Position numbers and translations under genes: made by a program. Of a DNA stretch of 64,000 nucleotides, positions 1-13,702 are shown one piece after another. The notes beneath the pieces were generated by a model. It was not told the DNA's origin, ran no database searches, and worked only from the letters and a program-made list of their open reading frames with translations. Source of the stretch: Glandiceps talaboti (taxonomy: Eukaryota; Hemichordata; Enteropneusta; Spengelidae); assembly GCF_964340395.1 (NCBI RefSeq), contig NC_135556.1:17727142-17791141 (forward strand). The letters are read 5' to 3'. Position 1 is the stretch's first letter; each line of letters begins with the position of its first letter.

Positions 1-2039
1 TCGATGTGTATGTGTGTCAATGCATATGTCACAAGTTGATTAATATGTAATGGAAATATTCTTACTTTGGATGCTCATGCAACGTTTCAGGATATTTCAA
101 ATTCCAACAGGATATGGATGTAAAAGAAAGGAATAATTCTATAATCCTCGAGAATTTCATCTCAAATTCAAAGATGGGGCGTTTCTATTTTTCCACTGTC
201 TGTTGGCTTTTGCGTTGTTTTAAAGCAACATATTAAATTGACGAATTTGAGTAAACATGATAACATTTCAAATAAAAATGGTCATTCTCTCTCCGTGTTA
301 TTTTACACAAACGTGTATCAAACCGTTTTTACCAAACAATTTGAGTTTGAACAACGACAGATGTGTATGCACAGTTGACATCAATAAAAAATAAAACAGA
401 CCTCTAGTTGATTCGTGGCAAATAACAACAGGGGTAGTCGCATGGCATTTCAACCTTCTCACTATCATTCTCTACTGCATTCATCACACACATGTATCCT
501 TCTCCTGCGGCTATCATACATATCGGTTTATTTAAGACGACTAAATGACGAACATTGAATTTGTACATTATTTACTTAAGATAACTATTTGCTATTATAT
601 TCCCTTATCTCGTATTTCTGAAGCTCGGTCATCTTTACAGAGACATACATCACATTAGTTTCTGCTCCACGTAACTGCTTGCAGTTGAAATATTTGATGG
701 GAAGAATTACAACCAGGGCAGATACAGACACAATGACTGTAACAACTCAATAAGCAATTCGTCTTATGCAGGCCTAGTGCCAGACTATGTCGTCTTGTCT
801 TTTATTTTTAGATATCCTTATTATTAATATTATAGTTACAGTGTTAGAGTACCTCCGCCTCATCACCAGCGAAATATATATCACAGAAAGATTATTGCAT
901 TATAAATTGTATTCTATATGTTTCTCTTAGAAATGGTATCGAATCCATTTTTGCAATCTGGAAAAAATCAAATTAGAATATGTTAGATTACACGCATGCC
1001 TAAATTTAAAAAAAAAACTTTCTAACGGGTGTTGTCAGAAAGGCCCAGTTCCGAATCGATAGATTGGAAAATTGTGTCAACAACTAGTTCCTAAAACTCT
1101 GTAGCTTAAGATATATATTGCGGTCAGCATCTTTGCTGATAGCTACAATATTCAAAAACAAGGTAATCACCGCTTAATATTATTACATTATCATAAATCA
1201 CATCAATTTGTGATATCTTTGATGCAGCAATTATGATTTTAACTGTCACCCTTTCTATGCCAGTCAAGGTTAACATCCACAAACAACGCAAGGGTGTGTG
1301 TAAGATATAAAATATAATACACATTTTATAAGACTTAGCGAGGCCAAGGTTGAAAAGAATTTTGATACATTATAAAATTGTATGGTTGTCAGAAAGATGA
1401 TATACTGTACTATCATTAATCATATAGTACACAAGTGCGTATCATATTCATACTAACTGCTATATAAGGCAACATGGGAGATACATTTGATACTAAAAAG
1501 AGTGTTTTGTAAGTAGCCATGGTTACATTTTACTTGTATCGGCTATTTGTGGGACTCTTTCTCGTTTGTATGAGATATTAATTAGAGGAAACGCTGCCAT
1601 GCACAATCATTAGTGACTCTTAAGCACTCTTAGGGGACTTGACAGTTGCAATTAGCAGCCAAGTAATGGGACTTAGTCTTTGAAAATTACAAAGTGCCTG
1701 TCTTTGCCTGGGTAATAGATAAGGTTGGTTGAAATATTGCCTACGTGATTCATGCTATCGTCACTGATAATGTAAAACATCTGCGATGATATGAGTATAC
1801 CACTTACTTTTGAAATTAATGTGATATCACAAACTCAAATACACATAGGCAAAATACTGAAACCGATGCATGTAGGTACAGCTATTTCAAGCTGTGTTTA
1901 ATCTCTGTCTATCTGCATTTCTGATATGTACTGATACATGCCAATAAATGAGATATATTTTCCATTATTTCTATCCGAATATAGGAATTCAAATCTTGCT
2001 GTATTGCTTTCATTGTATATAGTTTGTTCATGTACATCA

Positions 2040-2190
2040 ATCAATCAAGAATTTGTATAGCGCCGAAATCCAATATGACGTAATGTTCTATGGCGCTGAA
2101 CAGGAACAATAGTAGATCATTGTAAAAAAGTTAGAAAGCTCTTGCAAACAGATGTGACTTGATGTCCTTCTTGAATTTATCTACAGTTTA
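2040..2190 (-). mobile_element. Non-LTR retrotransposon 3' end, truncated copy
   Basis: On the minus strand 2184-2131 reads VDKFKKDIKSHLFARAF then stop, the typical last residues of CR1/L2-type reverse transcriptase polyproteins. It is followed by a GC-rich hairpin-like tail (CAGCGCCATAG ... GGCGCTATACAAA) and a short TTGATTGATTGA repeat at the 3' end. Only about 150 bp remain; the enzyme domains are absent. It is an old 5'-truncated insertion. Confidence 0.6.
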
Positions 2191-2827
2191 TGTGCATATT
2201 CCGATATTAACCAATTTTACATATACGCCATCCCTTAAGATCAGAAACACTACAATTACAGCACTGTCAAAGAAGTGCACATTTGTATATGTGTAAGACA
2301 ACAAACATTAAACACGAGCTGGTCCGCATGCGTAGGCTGTTCTATTTCGCGGTTGCAATTTCCTGAGAGTTTGTACACGTAACTAGCGTACTATGAATGA
2401 GATAGGCAGGTACATCCTATATTACTTCACTTTAGTTATTTTAACTTGTGCTGCAAATATCCGCATGTTTTTGACATAAGTGAAACGTCTTTTCCTTGTG
2501 TTTGTCTAAAGCAAGACACGTTCATAGTTTTCACGCCAAGTGGCCATGTTTATATGGAAAGCATATGCACCGTCTAGTACTAATAGGTGAATGGTAGCAT
2601 ATTTCTTTGTTCGACTAAAATTAATAATTTCCTTTGGACAACTGGGCGTGTTACGTTTCAGGTGTAATTTGGGGTAGCCAGTTGCAATATAGCTTGCGAC
2701 AATTACTAATGACGAACTATGACGTCACTATTGAAGTATGCAACATAGAGTAACGTGAATGTTAAACATATCGCGGCCTCGTTACAAGGTCGAAGTATAT
2801 ACAATGGACACTGGCATCAACACATAA

Positions 2828-2830
<3 letters not shown>

Positions 2831-2877
<47 letters not shown>
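2831..2877. repeat. (AT)n microsatellite
   Basis: Uninterrupted AT dinucleotide run. Confidence 0.95.
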
Positions 2878-2878
<1 letters not shown>

Positions 2879-2948
2879 CTCGGTGAGTATCAATCTGCTA
2901 AGACAGTGCTCTATACCGCAGTGGCAGAGCGTAATAGTTATCCAAAAC

Positions 2949-3002
2949 TATATATATATATATATATATATTAGTGTGTGTGTGTGTGTATGTGTGTGTG
3001 TA

Positions 3003-3034
<32 letters not shown>
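2949..3034. repeat. (TA)n(GT)n compound microsatellite
   Basis: A TA run followed by GT units with a few TATG interruptions. Confidence 0.95.
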
Positions 3035-3262
3035 ATATGCCAATACTGGAGTAAACAGTATTCAATACATAATGTACGTAGACCGGTATAAATAACACAG
3101 TATCAGGTAAGATACACAGGAGCCGTTACTCAGTGTTTCACGCTGTTGCGATCATCAGACGACTAACGGTATAGGTCTATGAAGTTCCAATTTCCAAGTT
3201 CTAAAATTCCATTTCACGGGATATGGGTGCCACAGTGGAAGTTGGTCAATACATATCTATTT

Positions 3263-3264
<2 letters not shown>

Positions 3265-3314
<50 letters not shown>
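3265..3314. repeat. (AT)n microsatellite
   Basis: Uninterrupted AT run, the third such array within 500 bases. Confidence 0.95.
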
Positions 3315-3318
<4 letters not shown>

Positions 3319-3726
3319 TACCTAACGGAATTCATTTACATAGAATGTCAACTGTGTGTTAATTAATAATTCATGAGTAAAAGCTTTAATTGACTTCAGT
3401 AGTAACCATGTTATTCACTGCAACTAACACAAATAACTTTATTGATAATCAAGGGTTTCCAATTTCGAATGCTCTGAGCAATATGATATCGAATCAAACA
3501 GTCATAATGTCTTTAGATTGTTTTCGTTCTTAATGATAAAGTATTGGTGATTACGTTGTGCGGCATAACGATGACAATTTAGTAGCCCTGAGAACTCAAA
3601 CTATGTAATAAAGGCGTAAATGGTTACCTAGGGTACAAGTAGAGTGTCTGTGGTAACGTCACATTTCATGATTGGACCACTATTAAAACTCTTTCTGCAG
3701 TAAGGCCAAATAAAAATGAGAGCGTA

Positions 3727-3785
3727 TTTCCGATAACCCGACCGACCTTAGTTTAATTCCTCCGACCCTAAACATTTTTTTTATG
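3727..3785. mobile_element. MITE-like element, family 2, end fragment
   Basis: Only the terminal part is seen: TTTCCGATAACCCGACCGACC, a diverged GTTTAA block, then CTCCGACCCTAAACATTTTTT, co-linear with the left end of 59185-59495. The interior and other end are not found next to it. Confidence 0.5.
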
Positions 3786-5926
3786 CAAAAGGATAAACGG
3801 TAACAATTTACTTCTATTTACAGACTCACGCTTTGTTATAACAAAGTAGCAGTGCGACTCACATCCAAAAGATTTAGAATTTCGACACAATTTAAGTACA
3901 TCCATATTATTAAATATGACCAATCTGGGCAAGTTATTTCACTTTGAAATTAACCCTAAAATGAAGCCATTTCACACGATGGTTGCTTTGAAACCCTGGA
4001 AGTATTTTGGTAGTACGTACAATCTAATGCAAGAATCAATCTATTTTACCTCTGAACATCAACAAATGGAAAACTATTTATGGTACTCATGCTCATCCTT
4101 TATGAGAAGGACCTTGACTGAGAAATACCAAAAATTACATTTGTGCGAAGGGGACATCAACGAGAGAGAGAGAGACATCAACATCCAGAGAGAGACATCA
4201 ACGATGAATAATTAAACCATTGCGTGATCAAGGGCCGTATAGTAGGCGGATTGAAACTTCGTATTCGTTTCCAATTTACCATTCCAAAGTAACTATATTC
4301 TACTGTCCTATTGATTCTTGGAACCATGAACAATATATTCTCTATATTTGTGTATTCTCAAACACGGCGTGCTATTATTTTTGCATCACTTGTTTGTGTT
4401 ATTTGTCTATAAAACCTAGTGATTAAAATCAACATCCGAATTCAAACACTGTCATCATTTACAGACATTGATGAAGTCATGATCAGACAATTCAAGTCAA
4501 ATCTATGTCGTCAGTAGAATGAGATAAACTAAGTAACTATATAAAGATGATTACTTGTAGTCCAAACGAAACTATCACATTATCATGGTAAATACACTTA
4601 GTGTCTCCTAGCAACTTGAGTAAATAGTCAGATAAATGGATTGCTTGCTAGATAGTACCAAATACGATAACATTGCAACTAAATAGTTTGTAGAAACTAT
4701 AATGTTCAAGTCACATATTGAAACAAAAAAGTTTCAATATGCGTTTAAATGGCATGGTAATTTGTATTCAGGTATGCAAATAATTTAAAAGACGTGTGAC
4801 GTACACCTGGTATGGACATCATCCCAAATATTAGTCTGTGATGCCCCTGTTTTTATATACCGATATAAAACTTACACTTTGCTACATCGACGTCCATTTA
4901 TCTAGACGACCGGCTTAGCTGAACTTTGTATTTCATGAACAGACAAATGTGATAGTAATTCAGAAGAAGTGTTCAGATAGAGGCCAGGAATGATTAAAAC
5001 GAATTGTCACAGAAGTAAAATTACCAAATTGGTCTGCACTAATTAGACTCTGAAACGTTGGACCGTTATTACAATTATATAATGGATTGATGATTTGTTA
5101 TGTAAGCAAGTCTCTAGCGTGCGATGAACCTTTTATGAGATTACAATTGCAATGACGTCAGATCATCCCGTCAACCTTCACAACTTGACACAAGTCTGAA
5201 CAATGTTACTATCTATATTCAAAGTAGTGTTTCCGATGTGAAGAAGCCGGTTAAAAGAGGAAAAAGGCATTGACCATTTTCACTTTTATATTCGATATAG
5301 AACTGCGATATATGTAAGAAGTGCAACAAATATAAGTACATGTAAATACATTTCGTGATTTGTAATTTAACAAAGTAACATAATCATTTTGGCCGGAGCC
5401 CAATCCATTTATTGGTAATCTTAGACTAAAATACTATGCACTTAGCCAAAAAGTTTAATGTGTTGTATCGTTGAAATTGATACTATGGTATCGTGGGTCA
5501 GTAGTCATTTAAAGTAAAAACACACAATTCGTACGTTCTCGGGAGTAATATTAAACGACCAAAGCACTTTTTATTTAAACAGGTGGTCTAAGGTAATGAG
5601 TTCTGATGTTTGATTCATGCATTTCTTCTTAAAGTAGATTGTCCTAGCGTGATAGTGTACCCGAGCAATACATGCTACATAAGTCATTTAGCGAGAATGT
5701 ATTGATTTCACAACATGTTTGAACGATCAAAGGTGTACAAAATATCGCCCTCAAGAGAATCAATAGGATAGGTATATAATACTGCAGTATCTACTTTGAG
5801 AAAGATCAATGTTGGCATTAGCTCTATTTCGTGACAGCCTCGTTTTCGTTTTTTTCCCATCGCCACAGAACATGTTACGCCAAATTGTTTCTTCAAGCCA
5901 ATATAATATGTAAATATGTAAATATA

Positions 5927-6161
5927 ATGACTGTTGACATTTTTAAACGTAGTTTAAAGACATATCTTTTTAGACAACATTTTAAGTGATTGATTTTAAC
6001 TTGTCAGTTTTTATACATTGTGAATTATTTTAATTGGCCAGTTTTACACCTAGCCCCTTTTTGTGTGTTGTTATTTTCTTTACTTTATTGCAATTTTTTT
6101 TAAACTACAGTCTGTACAACGCGCTGAGACGCATGTGTAGCGCGTTTACTTACAAGAAATA

Positions 6162-6190
<29 letters not shown>
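5927..6190 (+). mobile_element. Non-LTR retrotransposon 3' end with (AAT)n tail
   Basis: 5927-5989 reads a short frame ending FKRSLKTYLFRQHFK-stop, the same C-terminal signature as the minus-strand copy at 2131-2184. About 130 bases later comes a hairpin-like tail (ACGCGCTGAGACG ... GTAGCGCGTTTAC) and a clean (AAT)n run at 6161-6190, the expected 3' terminus. 5' truncated; no reverse transcriptase core remains. Confidence 0.65.
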
Positions 6191-6192
<2 letters not shown>

Positions 6193-6983
6193 CAACATAC
6201 CACAAGTGTTTCACTCATTTAACATTAAGTGTAAAGCAATCAATAATTTTGTGTGAATAGGGTACCTAAGCAAATTAATTCCAATGCCTTGCACTATAGC
6301 ACATCGTACAAAAATATGTACCTTGTATCTAAATCCAAGATGAATAAATATGTTTATTATTTTATGTTGATTTCTTCATTAATATTTCACTTTCAGTTGA
6401 TTCATTTCATTCATTGTCCAAACTGTGATGAAATTCAAAACTTACATTTAGTGTTAATAGGAAACAAAGCGTTGATTGTTGGTTCCTAATCATTGAATAT
6501 AACATATATTTTCATGTATCATTTATTGCATCATCTTCACAATTTGTGTTTGCATGTAAGGTGTATTTAGAGAAATAACAGATTATCATAATATATGATA
6601 TCAAACACAATGTAATCTTTGGGAACGTTAATTAGGAACACTGGCGGTGTCTGTGCCTTTCCAAGCCCTAATAATTGTTATGTTTTCCATCTTACACTTG
6701 TAGAATACAGGATAACAAACTATGAGACAATATATCTCCACAAAGAACAAGGTGTGAAATAATGACAGTTAGCCACCTAGAGTTCATAATATATTGTACC
6801 AATTTAGTCACGTTTGCTTGTTTTTGACTTTAAGTTAATGGTTTTTGTTATCACTAAAAGAATTAAAATTCATTGATGAAGACACATACGAAATTTCAAT
6901 GAAGACACTTCTTGGTGAAAAAAGCATGATCCATGTCCAAGTGTATTAACAGAAACCAAAATTAACATTTCATTTGTATTTGA

Positions 6984-7070
6984 AATAATAATAATAATGT
7001 TAGTTTTTATATAGCACTTTCCCACTTTGTGCTCAAAGCGCTTTACAATTATTACCCCTGGCATGGATTT
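6984..7070 (-). mobile_element. SINE or LINE 3' tail
   Basis: Read on the minus strand: GTAAAGCGCTTTGAGC, then AAAGTGCTATATAAAA and a short (ATT)n end. This is the widespread tail shared by L2/CR1-type LINEs and the SINEs that use them. No reverse transcriptase C-terminus precedes it here, so a SINE is as likely as a severely truncated LINE. Confidence 0.5.
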
Positions 7071-9404
7071 ATATCTATGCAAATCTGTGAGATGGAAAGA
7101 ATTGCTGCATTTTAGCTAGATTGGAACGATAAGTATGCTACTATTTGACTTGTTTACTTGACTAATTGACACTCAGATATTACATGGATTCCGTATTGGA
7201 AAGGCTTTTGACCTTGAAAATAAAATTCCAACAGAGAACAATTATACCACATTCGACAGGCAAATTTTCTATACTGTTTGAGGTACCTGAACTTTTTCCG
7301 ACAAATATTGACCGAATTATAATGACAAACTCGATATTTTAAGCGGAAAGATCGTGTATGTGTTACGTGTATACTCTGTTAAATAACACATTTGTACAAC
7401 TCTGATTCGAATAAGACAAATTTGATTATTAAATTTATGTACACGCGACTAAATTTGCTGTCAACATCATCAATCTGCCGTCATACAATGAAATTGATAC
7501 GTAAGGAAGGAAACCAATTTGACCTTGGCATAGATTGCTAAGGTAAAATTAAACCATTACTATGGAAATCGTACCCTGTGATATTTGTTATTGTGCAAAT
7601 TCTAAATGTTATCGACAAATGAGTTCGTCTTTCATTAAATATTAATGATTATTAAGTAAACTGTTATATACTGTATCTCATCTTTTCCCCAAATTATTAT
7701 CAGATTTTCTTTCACATGCAATCGCGTATAAGGGCATGTATACAGGCGGACGAAGCCAATGCTCACGACAGACCCTAGAGCATTGTCCGTGTGAGGCTAA
7801 ACACGTTTAAGTAGAAGTTTGCCTTCGTTGTCAAAAATCACAATTAGCCCTTATAGAGGTATCATCCTAGCACGCCTGGAGACCAGCAACGCGTCATACA
7901 GACGCCTTTCTGTAACCAGAGGGAAGGTATCGAAGATATTATCATGGTCATATGCATTAATCTCTGGCTATACATGCCAGCATTATAAGTATTATCACAT
8001 ACAATCGTCAACTTCCGTGTAGTACATGTCTTAACTATTTCTGACGGAGTTTCAGGTTCCTTGGATAATTTTGAGAGAAATAAAGGTTGTTTTTGAGGAT
8101 TGAACGAGGCATCGCAAAATTATATATAACCGTTCTATACCTATGTCTATATGGAGTAGACCGTGAGCAGTGCGATTGGTGAGTTTTCGAGAATTAAGGT
8201 AATGCATACCCACTGATACTACTAATCGTGCGTGCTGTATGCTATTGTATGTAATAATATAGCATTTTATATTAAGCGGTCTAGAACAACTGTTTAACAA
8301 TACCAAAGAAAATTGTGACTAATGATACAGAAAGACATCAAAGTTTCGAGACGCTCCTGTCCACTTCACGTAAATTAGGTTTAAATACAATATGTTAATT
8401 TTTCATTTTTGGTAATTAGTCTTTTGACAGTGCCGTAAAAGTGTTCCGTTGTTTTGCGACATTGGAAATTGGATAAGTTTGTAAAAAAATAATAAATATA
8501 GTTAATGAATGAGGGCAGTATAGATATTGAAAATATTGCAAATGTAAAGGAAAATATTATGAAAGTACATGATTAGAACTCATGTTCATTGGAAGTTAAG
8601 ATCAGAATTAATTTCCTTTGAGGTGTTATGGAAATGATATATCTCGTGCAAAGATCCTGAAGACATACAGAAATGATAAATCATTTTGATCATACGTTGT
8701 GATTAAATTCATGAAATGAAATGAAATGCGATTGTATATTTTACTTCTCATTGATTCCTTTGCAAATAAACTGAAGACGTTTCTACTCCAAAGGACGAGA
8801 AGTTACTATATTTTGTATATATTTATATATCTACGAATGCATAACATATGACAACATGTTACAGAACGTGGCTATAAACCACCCATTGCCAACTTACAGA
8901 CATGTTCGTTCATGCAATATGAATCACTCATTGAAATTCATGACACCTTGTAATCATGTCACTATTTTGTAACAGCTCCCATACCTCGGCACGGAGTAAA
9001 TCCATCATTTCCGAAAGAATACACTTTTATGGTACAAATTAGTGTTGTTACGTGAACCATAATCCCCAATTGGTTTCGAATGTAAGAAGACGCGCCATTA
9101 GGAATCCATATATCATTGCGGAAAGTTAGACAAAGTAAAACAAGTTACGGCAATACTATCTAATATGTACAAGGAATCGTTATGTATTATGCCCATATAC
9201 TGTTCATTGTTGGTATCATTACCCACAAGTTTGTATTGTCAATTTGTACTCAAAGTGGTGAAATAGAAGCATAGCAATAGAAGTTGTGGTTTCATATTTA
9301 TGTACTAATATTTTCAATTTTCTGTGGTTCACTACTGTCGAATTGACGATACAGAATGATCGAAAAATATGTATAATGTACCTTTGAAGTAGTGGTTCAC
9401 GCCA

Positions 9405-9453
9405 CACTACACTACACTACACTACACTACACTACACTACACTACACTACACT
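9405..9453. repeat. (CACTA)n pentanucleotide microsatellite
   Basis: About ten perfect CACTA units; the only pentanucleotide array noticed here. Confidence 0.95.
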
Positions 9454-12400
9454 GCTACCTAGTAATCTTCATTTTCTTTTTACACCATCGCTAAAGCATC
9501 TTAAAAATGGACCCGTCACTTTAAAAAGGTTGACTATCTGAGGAGGGGGGGTGTTATACGATCATAATACCATCCCGATTGTCCACTCGATCACGTGAAT
9601 GGTGTGACGAGCGCCTTCAAGTGTCAAGATTTAAGGTAGAACTAAACTAATATGTTTGTCCGCAGACGTCTAAAATAAAAAGGACACTTAAAATTCTAAA
9701 GATCGGCTGTTTGGAATATAAATGGATAAGACAATCATAAGTTATTTGAAGCGTTAAATAAAATGAGCAATACAACACCGTCTACATATAATCAAAGACA
9801 GGGCGCATCTCTAATTCATCTGATACATATCCTCAATACGTAATGGCATTCATGAGACGATTGGAACACAGATGGTAAGGACACCAACAACACGCAAACT
9901 AGATTCAGCGACATCAGCGCATTAATCATGGGATTACTTCAACTCAATGTCGTATTCGTTTTCCGTTCGTCAAACCTTTGATAATGAAGGCTATATGTAT
10001 ACGATTCACTCAAGACGACATCGTAGCTTTTCTTCCAGGAAATTGTAATGATGTATTATTAAACAAAACTGATAAATGCACGTTTTATCGGAAGAAATGT
10101 AATCTTAATGGTGTAGGGAGATATGGGAGTTTACGTCTCGGAGATTTTGTTATTGAAACAGTGACGCCTTTTTGTAGACATTTCGATTTGTAAGATTACT
10201 TTCTAATATCGTTCCCGGGGAATTCAGTGGATTTGGTTTCATTAGAATGCCTGTTCTGATGGAATAATGTAGGGAAGGACATGAGCCTTCATTTTTTAAT
10301 CATCCTTATTCCGGAAGGAGAAGGCGAGGAATGGAAAGTAACTGAATGTATCAGTGTGTAATGTATTGTCTAAACTCAGATATACTCTGGTTGTGTTTAA
10401 CATTGAGCATTTGGCAATTTTTTAAATAATAACATCGATCGTATAAACCAAAAGATCGTTTGATCAGTTGTTGTATTGAATAAAGTTGATTTATGTTTTA
10501 ATAACTGAACCAATTGTTTGATTTACTGGTAAGATTCATGAGTTTGTGAATGCGTTGTATTTCTTGACTGCTTGGTAATCAGAAATTTTGAGTTTGAAAG
10601 ATTGATAAGTGAGTTAGTCTGGGTAACAAATGTTTACAATGCTTACAGCCATGGTGTATTCATTCCTGCAAAGAATATGATCATTCCGGTTGATCTTTTA
10701 TGTTACGTCAATCCAACATTATTACCTTCAAGAAAAATGATCATTTTAACCCCAACGTTGTTAATACTTGTTTGGTATGATCATGTTATAGTCAAGTCTT
10801 TGCAATCGTATTGGCTCATCGTTTTTAAAGGTTGAACTATTGTTCGGTGACAAGCTAAGTGTAACATCAGTCACTCACATCATACATGAAATGGTCGACC
10901 TTCCATTTATCGCATTATCGATGTATTGGTTACAAACATTTATGTATATCTGATATAATATTATGACATTTATTCACCTTATCTCTGGCCGAGTATGTCA
11001 TTTTAATGTTTACATTAATTCGCGGTCCCTAACACTACACATCAACTTTTATACTTTACACAGTCAATAAAACTCAGAGTTGTTATCAAATAGACAATTG
11101 TCTTCGTTCCGAATGTGTTTTTTATGGCTGTCTTTGATAATAATATTATTTGTATGTTTAGAACAGAATGTATTCTATAGCGACCAACACGTATTACCCG
11201 CTGTGTCTAATCATGGACAACAACAGATCAATGAAGAAAGAGAATACTGAAAGTAGACGTGTACTATTTTGAAGACATAATCAAATCGATATCACGTTAT
11301 TCCTAACCACAAATAGTCTACTCTTGACCACAAAAAAACCTAACAGGACAGGAGAGATCTCTTTCCCATCACTCAATATTAGTTCAACCACCACAACTAC
11401 AACTAATTACACAGCCCATTGCTAAACTTTAACTTATCAATACCCATAAGTGTATCGCAATTGTCATCAGTAGTGACCATATTCAAGTTTTGATTGGTTA
11501 CTTGTAAACATGATGGTGATATGCAGCACTTCATAGTTTTATGTAGCCTGCACTTCCTTTCCCATAAACTTGGATTGTATCATTAACAGACATGATGGAT
11601 GGGTAAACCATAAACAAATTACAATGATATAATTATATCAATGATGTCTATTCCATCTCAACAGTTATAAGTGTCTCGTAGATTATCCAATAGAATGTGC
11701 ATGATTCTGTTTTTCATTTATGTAATGAAAAATCCAAAATGGCTGCTACTATATACAGCGAACCGTTAGACCGGAAGCGGAAGCTAGTGAATGGAGATAA
11801 TTTCCGGTAACGCTACATCGGCGTTTAATCCCATAGCATCTGAGTATTCCAAGTTTGGCACACACGTTAGTTATTCTTATAAGTGGTGGGAAAATACTTT
11901 GGAACTCTAAGCTATGTGTATATACATATAATACGAGTATCATAATTAGACTCAATCTTGTTTCCTGTAAATGTTCAATTCTACTCATTCAATTCTACTC
12001 ATACTCAATTCGACAGATTGCAAAATCAAAAATAAATAGTAGATTTCACATATGGGTCCCTCTTTGCTTCGAACTTTGCACAGAGATGGAGACATGTTGT
12101 GTTGATCATATTTAAATTACACTATTCAAGCATTCAGATCACACTTGCCCAAATATATCCTTTGTATCCCTTGTATATCCCGTGTATTCCAATACCAGAG
12201 ACAGTGACAGAGTTTCCAGATCAATACACGCCGCTTAATATCAACAGAAATTTAAAACATTCTCCTCAGTGATTGAAAAGTTCAATACTGAATATTGCAA
12301 TCATTTCTGTAATGGTACACGGTAGGGAGTCACCACCATCGAAGAACACTTTGGTAATATACATACATGATTGTGTATTGTAACATAGAGTACAAGGGCA

Positions 12401-13143
12401 ATAGAAATTGTGGATGTAACTAAATGTTATTATGAAAGTATTAGTACTTAATATGTCAACCATATTTCATATTTATTTAGGCGATATGAATGTTTTAGTA
12501 TGCTCGTGTTAAAAGTGTGAACATTTTAATGTCTGATAATGGCCCTGATCAATGTTATGGAATTTACTGGATTCAACTAATTTGTATTCCAATTTTTGAA
12601 CACGATGGGCACATCTTTTTACAAGTCGTAACCAGTCTGCTTAACTGACATTCGGTGAGCACTTTGCTTGGTCCATGGCTCATATGTATGATAGTCGTAC
12701 AGTTTAATTTGATTTCCCATACTTAATATTTGACTGTATATATGCACTACAGACTTGGATGGTGGTGTCGCAAAACTAATCAAGGTTTGGGGCCAAGTTT
12801 TACATTAATTTGCAATTCACAGTTTGAATTTGCAATTCTTTGAATATTATACTCGTTAACGTAATAAAGGTAAAACGTGTAAAGTCTTCATTTCATACCA
12901 AATGTAGGAAAGCGGGTGAATACTTTTAGTCTCAACAAATTGAACTTGAACCCCGTATACATATGACTTATTCGCCGAAAAATCAACCAACATGTGGTAC
13001 ACAGTGGCAAATGATATATACAAAGAAATGAAGCGGCTAAATTAATCATGTGTATATTGCTTCAATCAATACTATAATCAAACTATGTTGACTTCTTTGC
13101 GTGGTTCAAGAAATACACTCACAGTCATATGGACAAATATAAG

Positions 13144-13157
13144 GCACCATCTAGTGG
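13144..13157 (-). promoter_or_regulatory. CTCF-like motif
   Basis: Minus strand CCACTAGATGGTGC fits the CTCF core consensus CCASYAGRKGGCRS at 13 of 14 positions. Occupancy is unknown, and this word is also spread by repeats in some animals. Confidence 0.3.
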
Positions 13158-13664
13158 TTGTGATCTAAGAGGACAATATTTCATAATGGATATATCTCAC
13201 AAATCATTATAATCCACTCCACAAATACGATATACAATAAGCATTTCATTTTTGAGTGGATACAATAATGACACAAATGAATTATACATTTTAAATAAAA
13301 CCATGTTTAAAGATAAATGAAGCATGTTCGTCAGATACACAATTGAAATTATTAAGATCCATAATGTTGTGATTAATTTGACAAAAACGGAGGCTTGAAA
13401 ACAAGCATTATGAATGTTATTTTTATGTAACAGACAATGACACCAAAGGGGCATGTATCTCTACAGAAGCACCCGGATTTGTCTCATTGTGATCATTATC
13501 ACCTCATTCCATTGGTAGAGATAATCTACCAATGCAATCAAATAGCACACTGAACATGTTATCGCACACGTCTGCCATCCCCGTTTTAAGTAAATGATGT
13601 GGAGAAGCTTAAGACCCGTGAATAAATGGAAACAGTGCATCCACACTTTATTGTAAAAACAACA

Positions 13665-13702
13665 CATACATACATACATACATACATACATACATACATA
13701 CA
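13665..13702. repeat. (CATA)n microsatellite
   Basis: Short perfect tetranucleotide array. Confidence 0.95.

Larger units (their letters stand above)
1..5926. other. Non-genic AT-rich region
   Basis: Apart from the retrotransposon tail at 2.04-2.19 kb, the AT/GT arrays at 2.8-3.3 kb and the MITE end fragment at 3.73 kb, I see no gene, RNA gene or exon-like pattern. The 99-codon frame at 3916-4215 ends in GAGA-rich low complexity and is probably chance. Confidence 0.5.
7071..13664. other. Non-genic AT-rich region
   Basis: It contains the CACTA array at 9.4 kb and the CTCF-like word at 13.14 kb. All open frames are under 90 codons with ordinary AT-rich composition. Nothing is recognisable. 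Confidence 0.5.
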
